Positions 36,216 through 46,376 of a stretch of DNA of 64,000 nucleotides are shown one piece after another. The notes below the pieces were generated by a model that was not told the origin of the DNA, did not search any database, and saw only the letters and a list, made by a program, of their open reading frames with translations. Each line of letters starts with the position of its first letter. The stretch's first letter is position 1. This DNA is from Cystobacter fuscus DSM 2262 (lineage in GTDB: Bacteria; Myxococcota; Myxococcia; Myxococcales; Myxococcaceae), in assembly GCF_000335475.2 (NCBI RefSeq), contig NZ_ANAH02000005.1:1-64000 (forward strand), given 5' to 3'. Both the position numbers and the translations under genes were made by a program.

Positions 36216-38147
36216 CTAGAACTTCACGACCACGGTGGTGTGTCGGTTGGGCTTCACCTCGACGCGCTCCGTGCGGCTCTCCTTGAGGTCCGGGTTCCAG
36301 AACCGGCACTCATACACGCCCGCGTTGAAGCTGACATCTCCACCGAGGGGCGTGCTGCCCAGGTTGCGCCCCCCACACGTCACCTCGGCCCAGGGCGTCA
36401 CCGCGAAGCGCACCGTGCCCTTGCCCACGGGCGCGCGCTCCACCTGTGGGGACACGCGCGAATCGGGCTTGCGCGACTCGGGCTTGCGCGGCTCGGGCAG
36501 GGGCTCCAGCCGCAGGGACTCCTCCTGCGAGGGGCCCTGCCCCACCGTCACCTTCCGGGAGAGTTCCTGGTAGCGGGGCGCCCGCGCCAGCACGAGCAAC
36601 TCCTGTCCCGGCGTGGCGGACACCACCACCGGCGACTTGTCGTACCGCGTGCCGTCCACCGTCAGCGCGGCCTGCGCGGGCGTCGCCTTCAAGGTGACCT
36701 GCACCAGGGCGGGCCTGGCGGGAGTGGGCTCGGCGGGAGTGGGCTCGGTAGGCACAGGTTCGGCGGGAGTGGGCTCGGCCGGCCGCGCCTGGGCCGCCAC
36801 GGGAGCCGACGGAGTGGCGGGAGGAGGAACGGGCTCGGAGCGCAGGGCCCACACGCCTCCGAGCAACAACCCCACCAGCACCCCCGCGCCGATTCCCAGC
36901 ACGGCGCGGCGGCGGGAGCGGGGCTCGGCGGGGACGGGTTGCCCCGGGACCCTCACCGCCGTGTCGGACACGGCCTCCGCCTCGGACTCCTCCCCGGAGG
37001 GCTCGCCCGGAGACCGGCGCAGATCCACCGTGCGCTTGCGCTCCAGCTCGGCGCGAGGGCTGCTCAGGGAGGCGCGCGGCGGGCGCGGCGGCACGGCGGC
37101 CGCGTCCGGGCGCGGCGCGGCCATCGTCTCGATGGAGGATCTCCCCGTCCGATCAGGCGACTTCGGTGCGCCCGAGGGTAATTGCGCGTCAGCTTCCTCC
37201 ACGAGCACGTCCCCCAGCCGCGCTTCCTCGGCCAGGCGCGTGGCGTAGAGATCCTTCATGTAGGCCGCCAGGTGCGCCGTGGACGAGGGCTGCGGATAGG
37301 CGTCGAGCCACTGCTCCAGGGCCCGCTGCAGCTGCAGCGCCTCCGGGTAGCGATCACCCGGCTCGCGCTCCAGGGCCTTCATGACGAGGGGATCCAGATC
37401 CCTCGGCACGCGGGGGTTGACCTGCGAGGGCGGGAGCACCTTGCAATCGATCACCGCCTGCAGCGTGATGACGTCGTTGGAGCGCTTGAACAGCCGCGTC
37501 CCGGTGAGCAGCTCGTAGAGCACCACGCCCAGGGCGAAGATGTCGCTGCGGCGATCCACCTTCTCGCCCGCGGCCTGCTCCGGCGACATGTACGAGTACT
37601 TGCCCTTGAGCACGCCCGAGCGCGTCTCGGTGGCCTGGTCCGCCGCCTTGGCGATTCCGAAGTCCACCACCTTCGTGCGCCCATCGAACGTCAGCAGGAT
37701 GTTCTGCGGGGAGATGTCCCGGTGGACGATGTTGAGCGGCTTGCCGTTCGCGTCCACCTTCTTGTGCGCATGGTCCAGGCCCGCGCACGCCTCGCTGAGC
37801 GCCCGGCACACGAAGGGCACGGGGATGAGCTGCCCGGAGCGCTCGGCGCGCTTCCACACCCGCCGCAGATCCTCTCCATGGATGTACTCCATGGCGATGA
37901 AGAAGCTGTCGTCCTGGGAGCCCAGATCGTAGATCTGCACGATGTGGGGGTGGTCGAGCCGCGCCGCGATGCGCGCCTCGTCCAGGAACATCTGGACGAA
38001 TTCCTCGTTGTCCGCCAGGTGCGGGAGGATTCGCTTGATGACCAGCAGCCGATTCTGTCCCCGCTCACGCGCGAGGAAGATCTGCGCCATGCCGCCCGTG
38101 GCGATCCTCTTGAGGAGCTGGTATTTGCCGTAGCTCTCGATTGACAC
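36216..38147 (-). CDS. Ser/Thr protein kinase, tandem paralogue with periplasmic beta-domains
   Basis: The protein has 643 residues from GTG 38147. The kinase has IATGGMAQIFLA, LVIKRIL, the catalytic HRDISPQNILL, DFGIAKAA and YSYMSPEQ. A transmembrane segment (AVLGIGAGVLVGLLLGGVWAL) is followed by TPAEP-type repeats, then two PEGA-like beta stretches (QAALTVDGTRYDKSP; AEVTCGGRNLGSTPLGG). The overall layout and the non-KP catalytic loop are shared with the downstream kinase, indicating an old tandem duplication. The two may respond to related envelope signals and cross-phosphorylate; that is inference. Confidence 0.93.
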   Translation of the reverse strand: MSIESYGKYQLLKRIATGGMAQIFLARERGQNRLLVIKRILPHLADNEEFVQMFLDEARIAARLDHPHIVQIYDLGSQDDSFFIAMEYIHGEDLRRVWKRAERSGQLIPVPFVCRALSEACAGLDHAHKKVDANGKPLNIVHRDISPQNILLTFDGRTKVVDFGIAKAADQATETRSGVLKGKYSYMSPEQAAGEKVDRRSDIFALGVVLYELLTGTRLFKRSNDVITLQAVIDCKVLPPSQVNPRVPRDLDPLVMKALEREPGDRYPEALQLQRALEQWLDAYPQPSSTAHLAAYMKDLYATRLAEEARLGDVLVEEADAQLPSGAPKSPDRTGRSSIETMAAPRPDAAAVPPRPPRASLSSPRAELERKRTVDLRRSPGEPSGEESEAEAVSDTAVRVPGQPVPAEPRSRRRAVLGIGAGVLVGLLLGGVWALRSEPVPPPATPSAPVAAQARPAEPTPAEPVPTEPTPAEPTPARPALVQVTLKATPAQAALTVDGTRYDKSPVVVSATPGQELLVLARAPRYQELSRKVTVGQGPSQEESLRLEPLPEPRKPESRKPDSRVSPQVERAPVGKGTVRFAVTPWAEVTCGGRNLGSTPLGGDVSFNAGVYECRFWNPDLKESRTERVEVKPNRHTTVVVKF

Positions 38148-38263
38148 AGTGCGACATGCCCCCACGGCGGAGACCCAGGGGCGCGAGGCGCCCGGACACG
38201 AAGGGCCCCGAGCGTAAGCGGCCCGGCGCGGAGGGTCAAACCTCCTGTCATACTCTTCCCTGC

Positions 38264-38683
38264 CTACCCCCCACGGCGCGCGGGCGAGCGGACCTGGCGG
38301 GTCTCTCGCATGAGCGCCTCCAGGTCGTCCAGGTGCCGCTGCAACACGGGCATGAGCAGGGGGGCGGCATCCACCCGATCGAAGAGATCCAACACCCGGT
38401 CCACCTTGTGCTCGATCTCCGCGGCTCGGGCGGGGCTGATGCGGCGCAACAGCAGATCCACGCCCGCCTCCATGAGCACGCGCGCCACCGCGTCCCGGGA
38501 CGCCAGGGGCTCGTCCTGCCGCCGCTGCCCCCCGCCCTTGATGACGCGCAGACCGCCAGCGGGCGAGCGCACCGGGGACGGCGCGCGACGACCGGACGGT
38601 TGCCCGGAAGTGGAATTGTCGTCGTGCTGTCGGGAACTCACGGATGCCTCCTGCTGCCGAGATGCCCCCAGGGTACTCAGCAT
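38264..38683 (-). CDS. Small protein of unknown function
   Basis: The protein has 139 residues. The first 60 are disordered and rich in Ser, Gln and Arg; the rest is helical (RDAVARVLMEAGVDLLL...EIEHKVDRVLDLFDRV...LLMPVLQRHLDDLEALM) and could form a coiled dimer. There is no signal peptide or known motif. It lies 116 bp upstream of the kinase pair on the same strand. Confidence 0.65.
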   Translation of the reverse strand: MLSTLGASRQQEASVSSRQHDDNSTSGQPSGRRAPSPVRSPAGGLRVIKGGGQRRQDEPLASRDAVARVLMEAGVDLLLRRISPARAAEIEHKVDRVLDLFDRVDAAPLLMPVLQRHLDDLEALMRETRQVRSPARRGG

Positions 38684-38812
38684 GGGTTACCCTCCAATTT
38701 TCCGGTCAACCGCACAGACCGATCTGGAGCTGTAGCATCCGGGCCCGACATGTCCGCCGGAGGCCGATCTTCCGGCTCCGGCGGTCCCCCCCAACCCCCG
38801 TCCCCCGCGTGC

Positions 38813-41788
38813 CTACTCGCACGCCCGGCGGTAGTAGATCTCCACCTTCGCGCCCGCCGCGGGTGCCGCGGTGAACACGACGCTGTTGGTGGCTCCGTCG
38901 TAGGACCACCCCTCGGTGACGCGCGTGCCGTTCACCGACACGGCGATGCTGCCCGGGTCTGGCTGCTCGCTGAGCGGGAAGCGGTCCTGCGGCGAGAACG
39001 CCTTGTTGGCCACCGAGCGCATCAGCGGCGAGTAGTCGGCCGAGCAGATGGAGAGCACCTCGCCACCCGTGCGGGCCGCCGCCTCGGCGTAGCGCGTGCC
39101 GCCACCACCCGACGTGGGGCAGCCCTCGGCCGTGGGCGCGATCGCGTAGAGCGTCATGCGCTGCGGCTGGTTCTCGCCCTTGCGCGCCTGGAGGAAGCGC
39201 ACGTAGGTGTCCACGCTGTCCGGCGAGTGGTCATCCTCGTCGCCCACGAAGACGACCACCAGCGCCGCCTCGTCGCGCAGGAAGCCCCGGTTGCCATCGT
39301 TGGGCTCGGGGGTGCGCACGTCGTCCGCGCTCGTCACCAGCGGAGGCGACAACGCCCGGCGCACCGCCTCGAAGCCCTGCTCCACCGCGGCGCACTGACC
39401 CACGTTCACGTTGTTGCGCAGCACCGCCGCCAGGTCCGGCGTCTGGCGGTTGAGGATGCGCGGCCCGCCGCCCACCACCGGGAAGAAGCGGCCCGCCTCC
39501 GCCCCCTGGACGCCGCCCGGGCAGGTGCCGGTGCCACCCGGATCGATGCCCGTGGTGGTGACCGCGATGTTCAGGTCCACGCCCTTGGCCAGCGCCGCCT
39601 CGACGAAGGCGGGCATGGAGGCCTCCAGGCGCGGCTGCTCCTCCACCATGGACGCGGTGTTGTCCACCACGAAGAGCACGTCCACCTTGGCGCCGTCCTG
39701 CTGGATGAACTGATCCGTCTTGTCCAGGCGCCTGGAGGACTCGCCCACCAGCGGCACCAGCATCGGCGCGGGCAGATCCGAGGACGCCACGAACAAGGGC
39801 GACAGGTTCAGCCCGAACACCTGGGCGAGGTAATCCACCGACACCGTGAAGGCGTCACCCGGCGCGAGCGTGAAGGGCGTGGGAGGCGAGGCGCGCAGCA
39901 CGAACTCGCCATCCGAGGTGCCCGCGCCGATGCGCACGTCCGACACCGTCAGCGGCGCCTGGCACCCGTTGATGTAGTTCACCTCGCGCGGCGCGGGCGA
40001 GCAGTCCGGGCGCGACACGCCGTAGTCCACGTAGCGCGGTGACACCACCAGGCACGTGTTCTGCGTGTGGCCCTTCAACGGGATGGTCACCAGGGGGTTG
40101 GCCGGATCCCACTGCTCGATCTGCACCGAGCCCAGGAAGTCCCCGCCCGTCTCCCCGCCCGTCAGGGGCGCGGCGAAGGCGACCATGAAGCTGAACGAGT
40201 CCCCCGGGTACACGACGACGCCATCCAGCTCGCCACCGGGCAGGCTGAACACCCCGCCCCCGGTGTCGCGCATGCGGATGTTCTTCACCGCGCACAGGTC
40301 CCCGCCCGGGTTGTCCACCTTCACGCCCAGCACGGCGCCGCGTCCGGGCTGCACCGTGCCGAAGTCCACCGCCACCGGCGTATAGTCGACCCGGCAGGGC
40401 CCGTGCTGCTCGGCCACGCCCCGGAAGTTCAGGGTCGTGGTGTCGCCCGAGTACACATCCGTGCGCATCACCAGCCGGCTCGTCGCGGTGCCCTCGCGCA
40501 CGGGCTCGAAGAAGACCTTGAGGTTCACCTCCTCGCCAGGTCGCAGCCGGTAGGGCAGCGTGGCGGGCACCAGATGCAGGCCATTGTCCGCGCCCGTGGA
40601 GCCGTCCGTCGGCTGGAGCTCGAGCCCATGAATCGTCAGGGGCCCGCCATTGGCCGCGCCGCAGTTCTTCACGTTGATGATCCGCGCCACCTTCGCGCCG
40701 AGCGGCTGGCGGCCGAAGTCATGGCTGAGCGGCGACACGCACAGCTCCGCCGCGCCGCCAAAGCCGCGCAGCGGCACGTCCGTGGTCGGATTGCGCCGGC
40801 TCTCCACGCGAAACGAGGCCAGGTTCTCCGCCGGGCCCATGTGTCCGGGGCTGTAGCGGAAGTCCCACGTGCGCACCTCCCCGGGCCCGAGCACCAGGGG
40901 CAGCGGCGGCGGCCCATGGGTGAAGGAAGCCTCCGTGCTCGTCAGCGTGAGCGAGGTGACCGTCATGGGCTCGGTGCTGAGGTTGTGCAGGCGCAGGGGC
41001 CGCACGCGCTCCTGATCCACCGGGATGGAGCCGAAGTCGAGCTCGGCCGGCTCGGCCACCACCGCCCGATCCAACCCCTCGGCCGATACCTGGACGGCCA
41101 CGTCCGCGCAGCCCTTGCACGGAGACACCGCGAGCGCCACCTGCTTGAGGCCCGCCTTCGTCGGAGCGAAGGTGATGGGCAGCTCGCGCTCCTCGTTCGG
41201 CCCGAGCACGAGCGGCTCCGCGACGAACTCGTCCTTCTGCGCCCCCAGTAGCTTGGGCGTCACCTCCACCGGGAGATCCGTCGGATTGGAGACGGTGAGC
41301 GCGAGCCGCTTGGTGGACTCCAGCTCGATGCGGCCGAAGTCCAGCTTGCGCGGCGACACCCGCGCCCAGGCATCCACGCCCACGCCCTGCAGGGGCACGC
41401 GCACCACGGGATCCTTCAGCGTGTCCGAGCGCACCACGAGCGTGGCGGGCAGCGCCCCCTCCTGTTGGGGATTGAAGCGCACGCGCAGCACGCACTCACT
41501 GCCCGGCACGAGCGCATGCGGCCCCTCATGGGTGAACGCCACCTGCCAGGCACCCGCGGCCCCCTCCACCCAGGCCTCATCCACATTGAGGCGGGCCCGG
41601 CCGACGTTGCGCAGGACCACTTCCACCTCGCGCCCGTCGAACATCGCCACCCGTTGCAAATCCACTCCCCCTGGTGTCGCCGTCAATCGTCCATCGGCGA
41701 TGACGGGGCGATCTCTGTCCTCACACCCCGTCAGAACCACCAGCACCGCGAGGACCCACAGCCCCCAGCGCTTGCTCATCGCAGCCAT
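38813..41788 (-). CDS. Large lipoprotein with choice-of-anchor-D repeats and vWA domain
   Basis: The protein has 991 residues. The lipoprotein signal has a good lipobox, LTGC with Cys22. Residues about 40-650 are serial choice-of-anchor-D / ASH-type immunoglobulin-like domains, each with LDFGRIELEST-, FGSIPVDQE- or VDFGTVQPG-like strands. From about 680 a von Willebrand A domain begins (VDVLFVVDNTASM, a DxTxS variant of the MIDAS motif), with VVVFVGDEDDHSP later. The C-terminus is Cys-terminated (YYRRACE). It is probably a surface adhesin or scaffold. Start ATG 41788 has AAGGGA upstream; ATG 41779 is an alternative. Monocistronic and divergent from pssA. Confidence 0.85.
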   Translation of the reverse strand: MAAMSKRWGLWVLAVLVVLTGCEDRDRPVIADGRLTATPGGVDLQRVAMFDGREVEVVLRNVGRARLNVDEAWVEGAAGAWQVAFTHEGPHALVPGSECVLRVRFNPQQEGALPATLVVRSDTLKDPVVRVPLQGVGVDAWARVSPRKLDFGRIELESTKRLALTVSNPTDLPVEVTPKLLGAQKDEFVAEPLVLGPNEERELPITFAPTKAGLKQVALAVSPCKGCADVAVQVSAEGLDRAVVAEPAELDFGSIPVDQERVRPLRLHNLSTEPMTVTSLTLTSTEASFTHGPPPLPLVLGPGEVRTWDFRYSPGHMGPAENLASFRVESRRNPTTDVPLRGFGGAAELCVSPLSHDFGRQPLGAKVARIINVKNCGAANGGPLTIHGLELQPTDGSTGADNGLHLVPATLPYRLRPGEEVNLKVFFEPVREGTATSRLVMRTDVYSGDTTTLNFRGVAEQHGPCRVDYTPVAVDFGTVQPGRGAVLGVKVDNPGGDLCAVKNIRMRDTGGGVFSLPGGELDGVVVYPGDSFSFMVAFAAPLTGGETGGDFLGSVQIEQWDPANPLVTIPLKGHTQNTCLVVSPRYVDYGVSRPDCSPAPREVNYINGCQAPLTVSDVRIGAGTSDGEFVLRASPPTPFTLAPGDAFTVSVDYLAQVFGLNLSPLFVASSDLPAPMLVPLVGESSRRLDKTDQFIQQDGAKVDVLFVVDNTASMVEEQPRLEASMPAFVEAALAKGVDLNIAVTTTGIDPGGTGTCPGGVQGAEAGRFFPVVGGGPRILNRQTPDLAAVLRNNVNVGQCAAVEQGFEAVRRALSPPLVTSADDVRTPEPNDGNRGFLRDEAALVVVFVGDEDDHSPDSVDTYVRFLQARKGENQPQRMTLYAIAPTAEGCPTSGGGGTRYAEAAARTGGEVLSICSADYSPLMRSVANKAFSPQDRFPLSEQPDPGSIAVSVNGTRVTEGWSYDGATNSVVFTAAPAAGAKVEIYYRRACE

Positions 41789-42114
41789 GTCCCTTCCCCA
41801 CCTGCACGCCCATCCACCGAGGAAACCCACACGCGTGAACCCTATGGAGTCACGATGCGAAGCTAGGCACCCCCCCTGGGGTGGGCAACGTCCTTCCCAC
41901 GACCTTGTCGATCACCCACATGTTCCTCGTCCTTCCCCACGGGGATGCTGTTCGATACCCATCGTCAGGCGTCGGCTTCTCCTCACCCCCGCGCCGGGGG
42001 GGAGCGTGTCCATGAGACACAACGCCGCGCCGCGTCCGGGGAAAAACGAGGGAGAACGCCCCGAGATGAGCTAAGCCGAGCGGTGCACGCCCCGAGGGGC
42101 CGCGGAGGGATTGC
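41789..42114. promoter_or_regulatory. Divergent intergenic region (lipoprotein / pssA)
   Basis: This 326-bp spacer must hold promoters for both flanking genes. I see GGAGGG at 42104-42109 as the pssA ribosome site and no further convincing element. Confidence 0.4.
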
Positions 42115-42756
42115 ATGCCGACGGAGTCGCAGCACAGACGAGAACCCCGCCACTTCTCGATGATCCGCACCTTCACCCCGGCGGACTTCGTCACCCTGGG
42201 CAACGCCTTCGCGGGCTCGGGTGCCATCCTGGCGCAGATGCAGTACCTGGCCACGCACCAGCCCTCCTGGTTGTGGCTGGCCTTCGGCCTGATGCCCCTG
42301 GCCTTCCTCTTCGATGCCCTGGACGGACGCATCGCGCGCTGGCGCTTCCAATCCTCCCCGCTGGGAGCGGACCTGGACTCGCTGGCGGACGTCATCTCCT
42401 TTGGCATGGCGCCCGCGGCGCTCGCCTTCGCCATGGGACTGCGCGGAGGGCTGGACGTGCTGGTGCTCCTCTACTTCGTGGGCTGCGGCATCAGCCGGCT
42501 GGCGCGCTTCAACGCCACCGTGAGCACCCTCGCGGACGCCACGGGCAAGGTGAAGTACTTCGAGGGCACCCCCATCCCCACCAGCCTGGCGCTGGTGATG
42601 GTGCTCGCCTTCTTCTTCTGGCAGGGCCGCACCGGCGACGCCCTCCCCTTCGGCGTCTGGAGCCTGGGCGGCTACCAGCTCCACCCCCTGGTGCTGCTCT
42701 ACTTCCTGAGCGGCAGCGCGATGATCAGCAAGACCCTGCGCATCCCCAAGTTCTGA
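42115..42756 (+). CDS. pssA: CDP-diacylglycerol-serine O-phosphatidyltransferase
   Basis: A 213-residue membrane enzyme. The CDP-alcohol phosphotransferase signature is intact: DALDGRIAR...GADLDSLAD, i.e. D-x2-DG-x2-AR-x8-G-x3-D-x3-D. About six transmembrane helices are visible. The protein resembles type II (Bacillus-like) phosphatidylserine synthases (FTPADFVTLGNAFAG near the start), which supply phosphatidylserine for phosphatidylethanolamine synthesis. The start has GGAGGG 5 bases upstream; an internal ATG at 42160 would shorten it by 15 residues. No psd gene is adjacent. Confidence 0.88.
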   Translation: MPTESQHRREPRHFSMIRTFTPADFVTLGNAFAGSGAILAQMQYLATHQPSWLWLAFGLMPLAFLFDALDGRIARWRFQSSPLGADLDSLADVISFGMAPAALAFAMGLRGGLDVLVLLYFVGCGISRLARFNATVSTLADATGKVKYFEGTPIPTSLALVMVLAFFFWQGRTGDALPFGVWSLGGYQLHPLVLLYFLSGSAMISKTLRIPKF

Positions 42757-42928
42757 GCCGCTCGCGCGCCGGGCGCCCCACCCCGGCCCGCCACATGCCT
42801 GGAGTGAATTCGGATTCACGAGCAGCCCTGGCCAGGCATGTCCACCCGAGCATCCAGGCGTGGACCTCCGCCCCGCGGACGCCTCCTGGAGCGAAGCCCC
42901 CACCCGGACGCGTTAGCATGAGAGGACG

Positions 42929-44491
42929 ATGAACAAAGCCGCGTCGGGTCGCCGCACAGAAACAGCCCCGGGTCGTCCCCGCTCGCGCACGCCCACCGCG
43001 CAGCAGGCGCTCGACATGAGTCACCGTCTGCTCGAGGCCCTCAGCGAGGCCCACCTGGACTTCGCCCGGGGCGAGAATCTCCAACGGCTGTTCGACAGAC
43101 TGCTCGGGCTGCTGCTCGATCTCACCCAGAGCGAGTCCGGCTTCATCGCCGAGGTGATCCACTCGCCGGAGGCGCCCGCCTCGCTGCGGCTTCACGCCTT
43201 CGCCCATCTGCCCTGGGCCCAGGTGGCGCACGAGCCACGCGAGGGGCCTCTTCCCCTGGACCTGGGGCCAGGCGCGGTCTCGGAGCCCCTCGCCCCCCTG
43301 CTCACCACGGGGGAGCCGTTGCTGCTCAACGCACAGCAAGCGGCGCCCCATGGCGAGCCCCTGCTGCTCCATCTCTTCCCGGCCAGGACGCTCCTGGCGC
43401 TGCCCTGCAAGTCGGGCGACGACGTGGTGGGCATGGTGGTCATCGCCAACACCACCGACGACTACACTCCCGAGCACATCGAGCGCTTGCACCCCTTCGT
43501 CACCACCTGTTGCAGCCTCCTGCTGGGGTGGCGCGGAGAACAACGGCGGCACCGCGACGAGGCGCTGCTGCGGCGTCAGGAGGAGGAGCTGCAGAGCCAC
43601 CGGGATCAGCTGGAGGTGCTGGTCAACCAGCGCACCGAGTCGCTGCTGTACACCACGGTGGCCCTGGAGGAGCGCCAGGCGCAGCTGCTGCACGCCGAGC
43701 GCATGGCCCTGCTCGGGCAGCTCGTGGCCGGCATCGCCCACGAAATCAACAACCCGCTGGGCTACATCACCAGCAACCTGGCCACGCTCACCCAGTACCT
43801 CGCGGTCTTCACCGAGCTCATCGCCCGCTACCGGGAGCTCGCCGAGGCCGCGAGCCCCGGGTTGTCACCGCCGCAAGCGGAGCTGCTCTCGCGCATCCGG
43901 GCCTACCAGGAGCAGGAGGACCTGGACTACCTGCTGGGCGACGTGAACGATCTGCTCCAGGACTCGCGCGAGGGCGCCAACCGCGTGGCGGACATCGTGC
44001 GCAGCCTGAAGGCCTTCGTGCGCGAGGACTCCGGACTGCAGGAACTGGTGGACGTGAACCGGGAGCTGGCCACCACGCTCAAGGTGGTGTGGAACCAGCT
44101 CAAGTACCGCAGCGAGGTGCGCTGCGACTACCAACAGCCCATCCCCCCCATCCTCGGCCGCCCCGCCCAGCTCAACCAGGTGTTCACCCACCTGCTGCTC
44201 AACGCCGTCCAGGCCCTGCCCGAGCAGGGCATCATCGAGGTCTCCACGCGGCACGAAGGGGACGAGGTGCTCGTGCGCATCTCCGACACGGGCCATGGAA
44301 TGACCCCCGAGGTGCTCGCCCAGGCCTTCACCCCCTTCTTCACCACCAAGGCGCCCGGCAAGGGCGCGGGGCTGGGTCTGTCCATCAGCGCCGACATCAT
44401 CGCGCGCCACATGGGCCGCATCGAGGCGCAAAGCCAGCCCGGCCGCGGCAGCACCTTCACCGTCCGCCTCCCCATCGCCCGGGACGCCTGA
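42929..44491 (+). CDS. Soluble histidine kinase with GAF domain
   Basis: The protein has 520 residues and no transmembrane helix. A GAF sensor (about 40-200) is followed by a coiled coil (EEELQSHRDQLEVLVNQR) and a HisKA-like helix with phosphoacceptor His271 in AGIAHEINNPLGYI. A HATPase domain follows with an N-box around LLNAVQALPEQG, G1 DTGHGMT, F-box PFFTTKAPG and G2 GAGLGLSIS. It lacks a receiver and no response-regulator gene is adjacent. The catalytic half is closely similar to that of the kinase at 46377, indicating a local duplication. Confidence 0.93.
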   Translation: MNKAASGRRTETAPGRPRSRTPTAQQALDMSHRLLEALSEAHLDFARGENLQRLFDRLLGLLLDLTQSESGFIAEVIHSPEAPASLRLHAFAHLPWAQVAHEPREGPLPLDLGPGAVSEPLAPLLTTGEPLLLNAQQAAPHGEPLLLHLFPARTLLALPCKSGDDVVGMVVIANTTDDYTPEHIERLHPFVTTCCSLLLGWRGEQRRHRDEALLRRQEEELQSHRDQLEVLVNQRTESLLYTTVALEERQAQLLHAERMALLGQLVAGIAHEINNPLGYITSNLATLTQYLAVFTELIARYRELAEAASPGLSPPQAELLSRIRAYQEQEDLDYLLGDVNDLLQDSREGANRVADIVRSLKAFVREDSGLQELVDVNRELATTLKVVWNQLKYRSEVRCDYQQPIPPILGRPAQLNQVFTHLLLNAVQALPEQGIIEVSTRHEGDEVLVRISDTGHGMTPEVLAQAFTPFFTTKAPGKGAGLGLSISADIIARHMGRIEAQSQPGRGSTFTVRLPIARDA

Positions 44492-44713
44492 GTTCGGCCA
44501 GCAACACTCGAGCGGCGCTATTTCCCCCGAAGCCGGCCACGGCTGGTCCTCCTTTTCCGGCCATGGACTGACACCTACCACCCATTGGACGACGTCTCCC
44601 CCTGGCGCCTCACATGGTGCGTGAGAAAAATGAAGCGGGAGCACAACCCGAAATGACCTCCAGGCGATAATCTGTCGACGCCCGCGGCAACCCCCCGAGG
44701 AACAGAGGCGCGC

Positions 44714-45004
44714 ATGTGGATTGAGACCATCGTCATGCCCCGAGAAGAGACCGTGTGTGAGCGCCCCGCCTCCCGGCGAGACCGGAGCGCGGCCCACGCG
44801 GCGGCGTGTGCCGAGGGCTCCCAGTTCCGGGACTCCGTGCTGAGCTACCTCCACACCCATCAATTGATGGACGCGGTGAAGTGGGTGAGCGAGGCGGGCA
44901 GCATTCCCCTGGTGACGCTGCACTGCACCTCGCTGGTGCTGGAGCACCTGCAGAAGGAGCCGAGCTTCGAGGCGGGACGCTCGCTCATGTTCCCCGCCTT
45001 CTAG
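44714..45004 (+). CDS. Small protein of unknown function
   Basis: The protein has 96 residues: a charged N-terminus, then a helical segment (SQFRDSVLSYLHTHQLMDAVKWVSEAG, broken here by Gly-Ser) and a C-terminal helix (TSLVLEHLQKEPS). No signal peptide or known motif. It lies between a histidine kinase and a Ser/Thr kinase on the same strand, 71 bp before the latter. Codon use is as biased as in its neighbours, supporting a real gene, possibly an accessory of the kinase. Confidence 0.6.
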   Translation: MWIETIVMPREETVCERPASRRDRSAAHAAACAEGSQFRDSVLSYLHTHQLMDAVKWVSEAGSIPLVTLHCTSLVLEHLQKEPSFEAGRSLMFPAF

Positions 45005-45075
45005 GCCGCCTGGCGGGCAGCCCCTGAAGCAGGCGGCCGGGCATGAAGGTCGGGCTTCTGCTATTCAGAAGAAAC

Positions 45076-46329
<1,254 letters not shown>

Positions 46330-46376
46330 TACACACCCGACAGGTTCTCTCTCCTTCCGCTCCAAGGTCCCGCGCC

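Noticed and set aside
44630-44670. A sigma-54 promoter upstream of the small gene at 44714
   Set aside because: TGGCGC and TGGTGC blocks occur near 44600, but the spacing between GG and GC is 13 instead of 10 bases.
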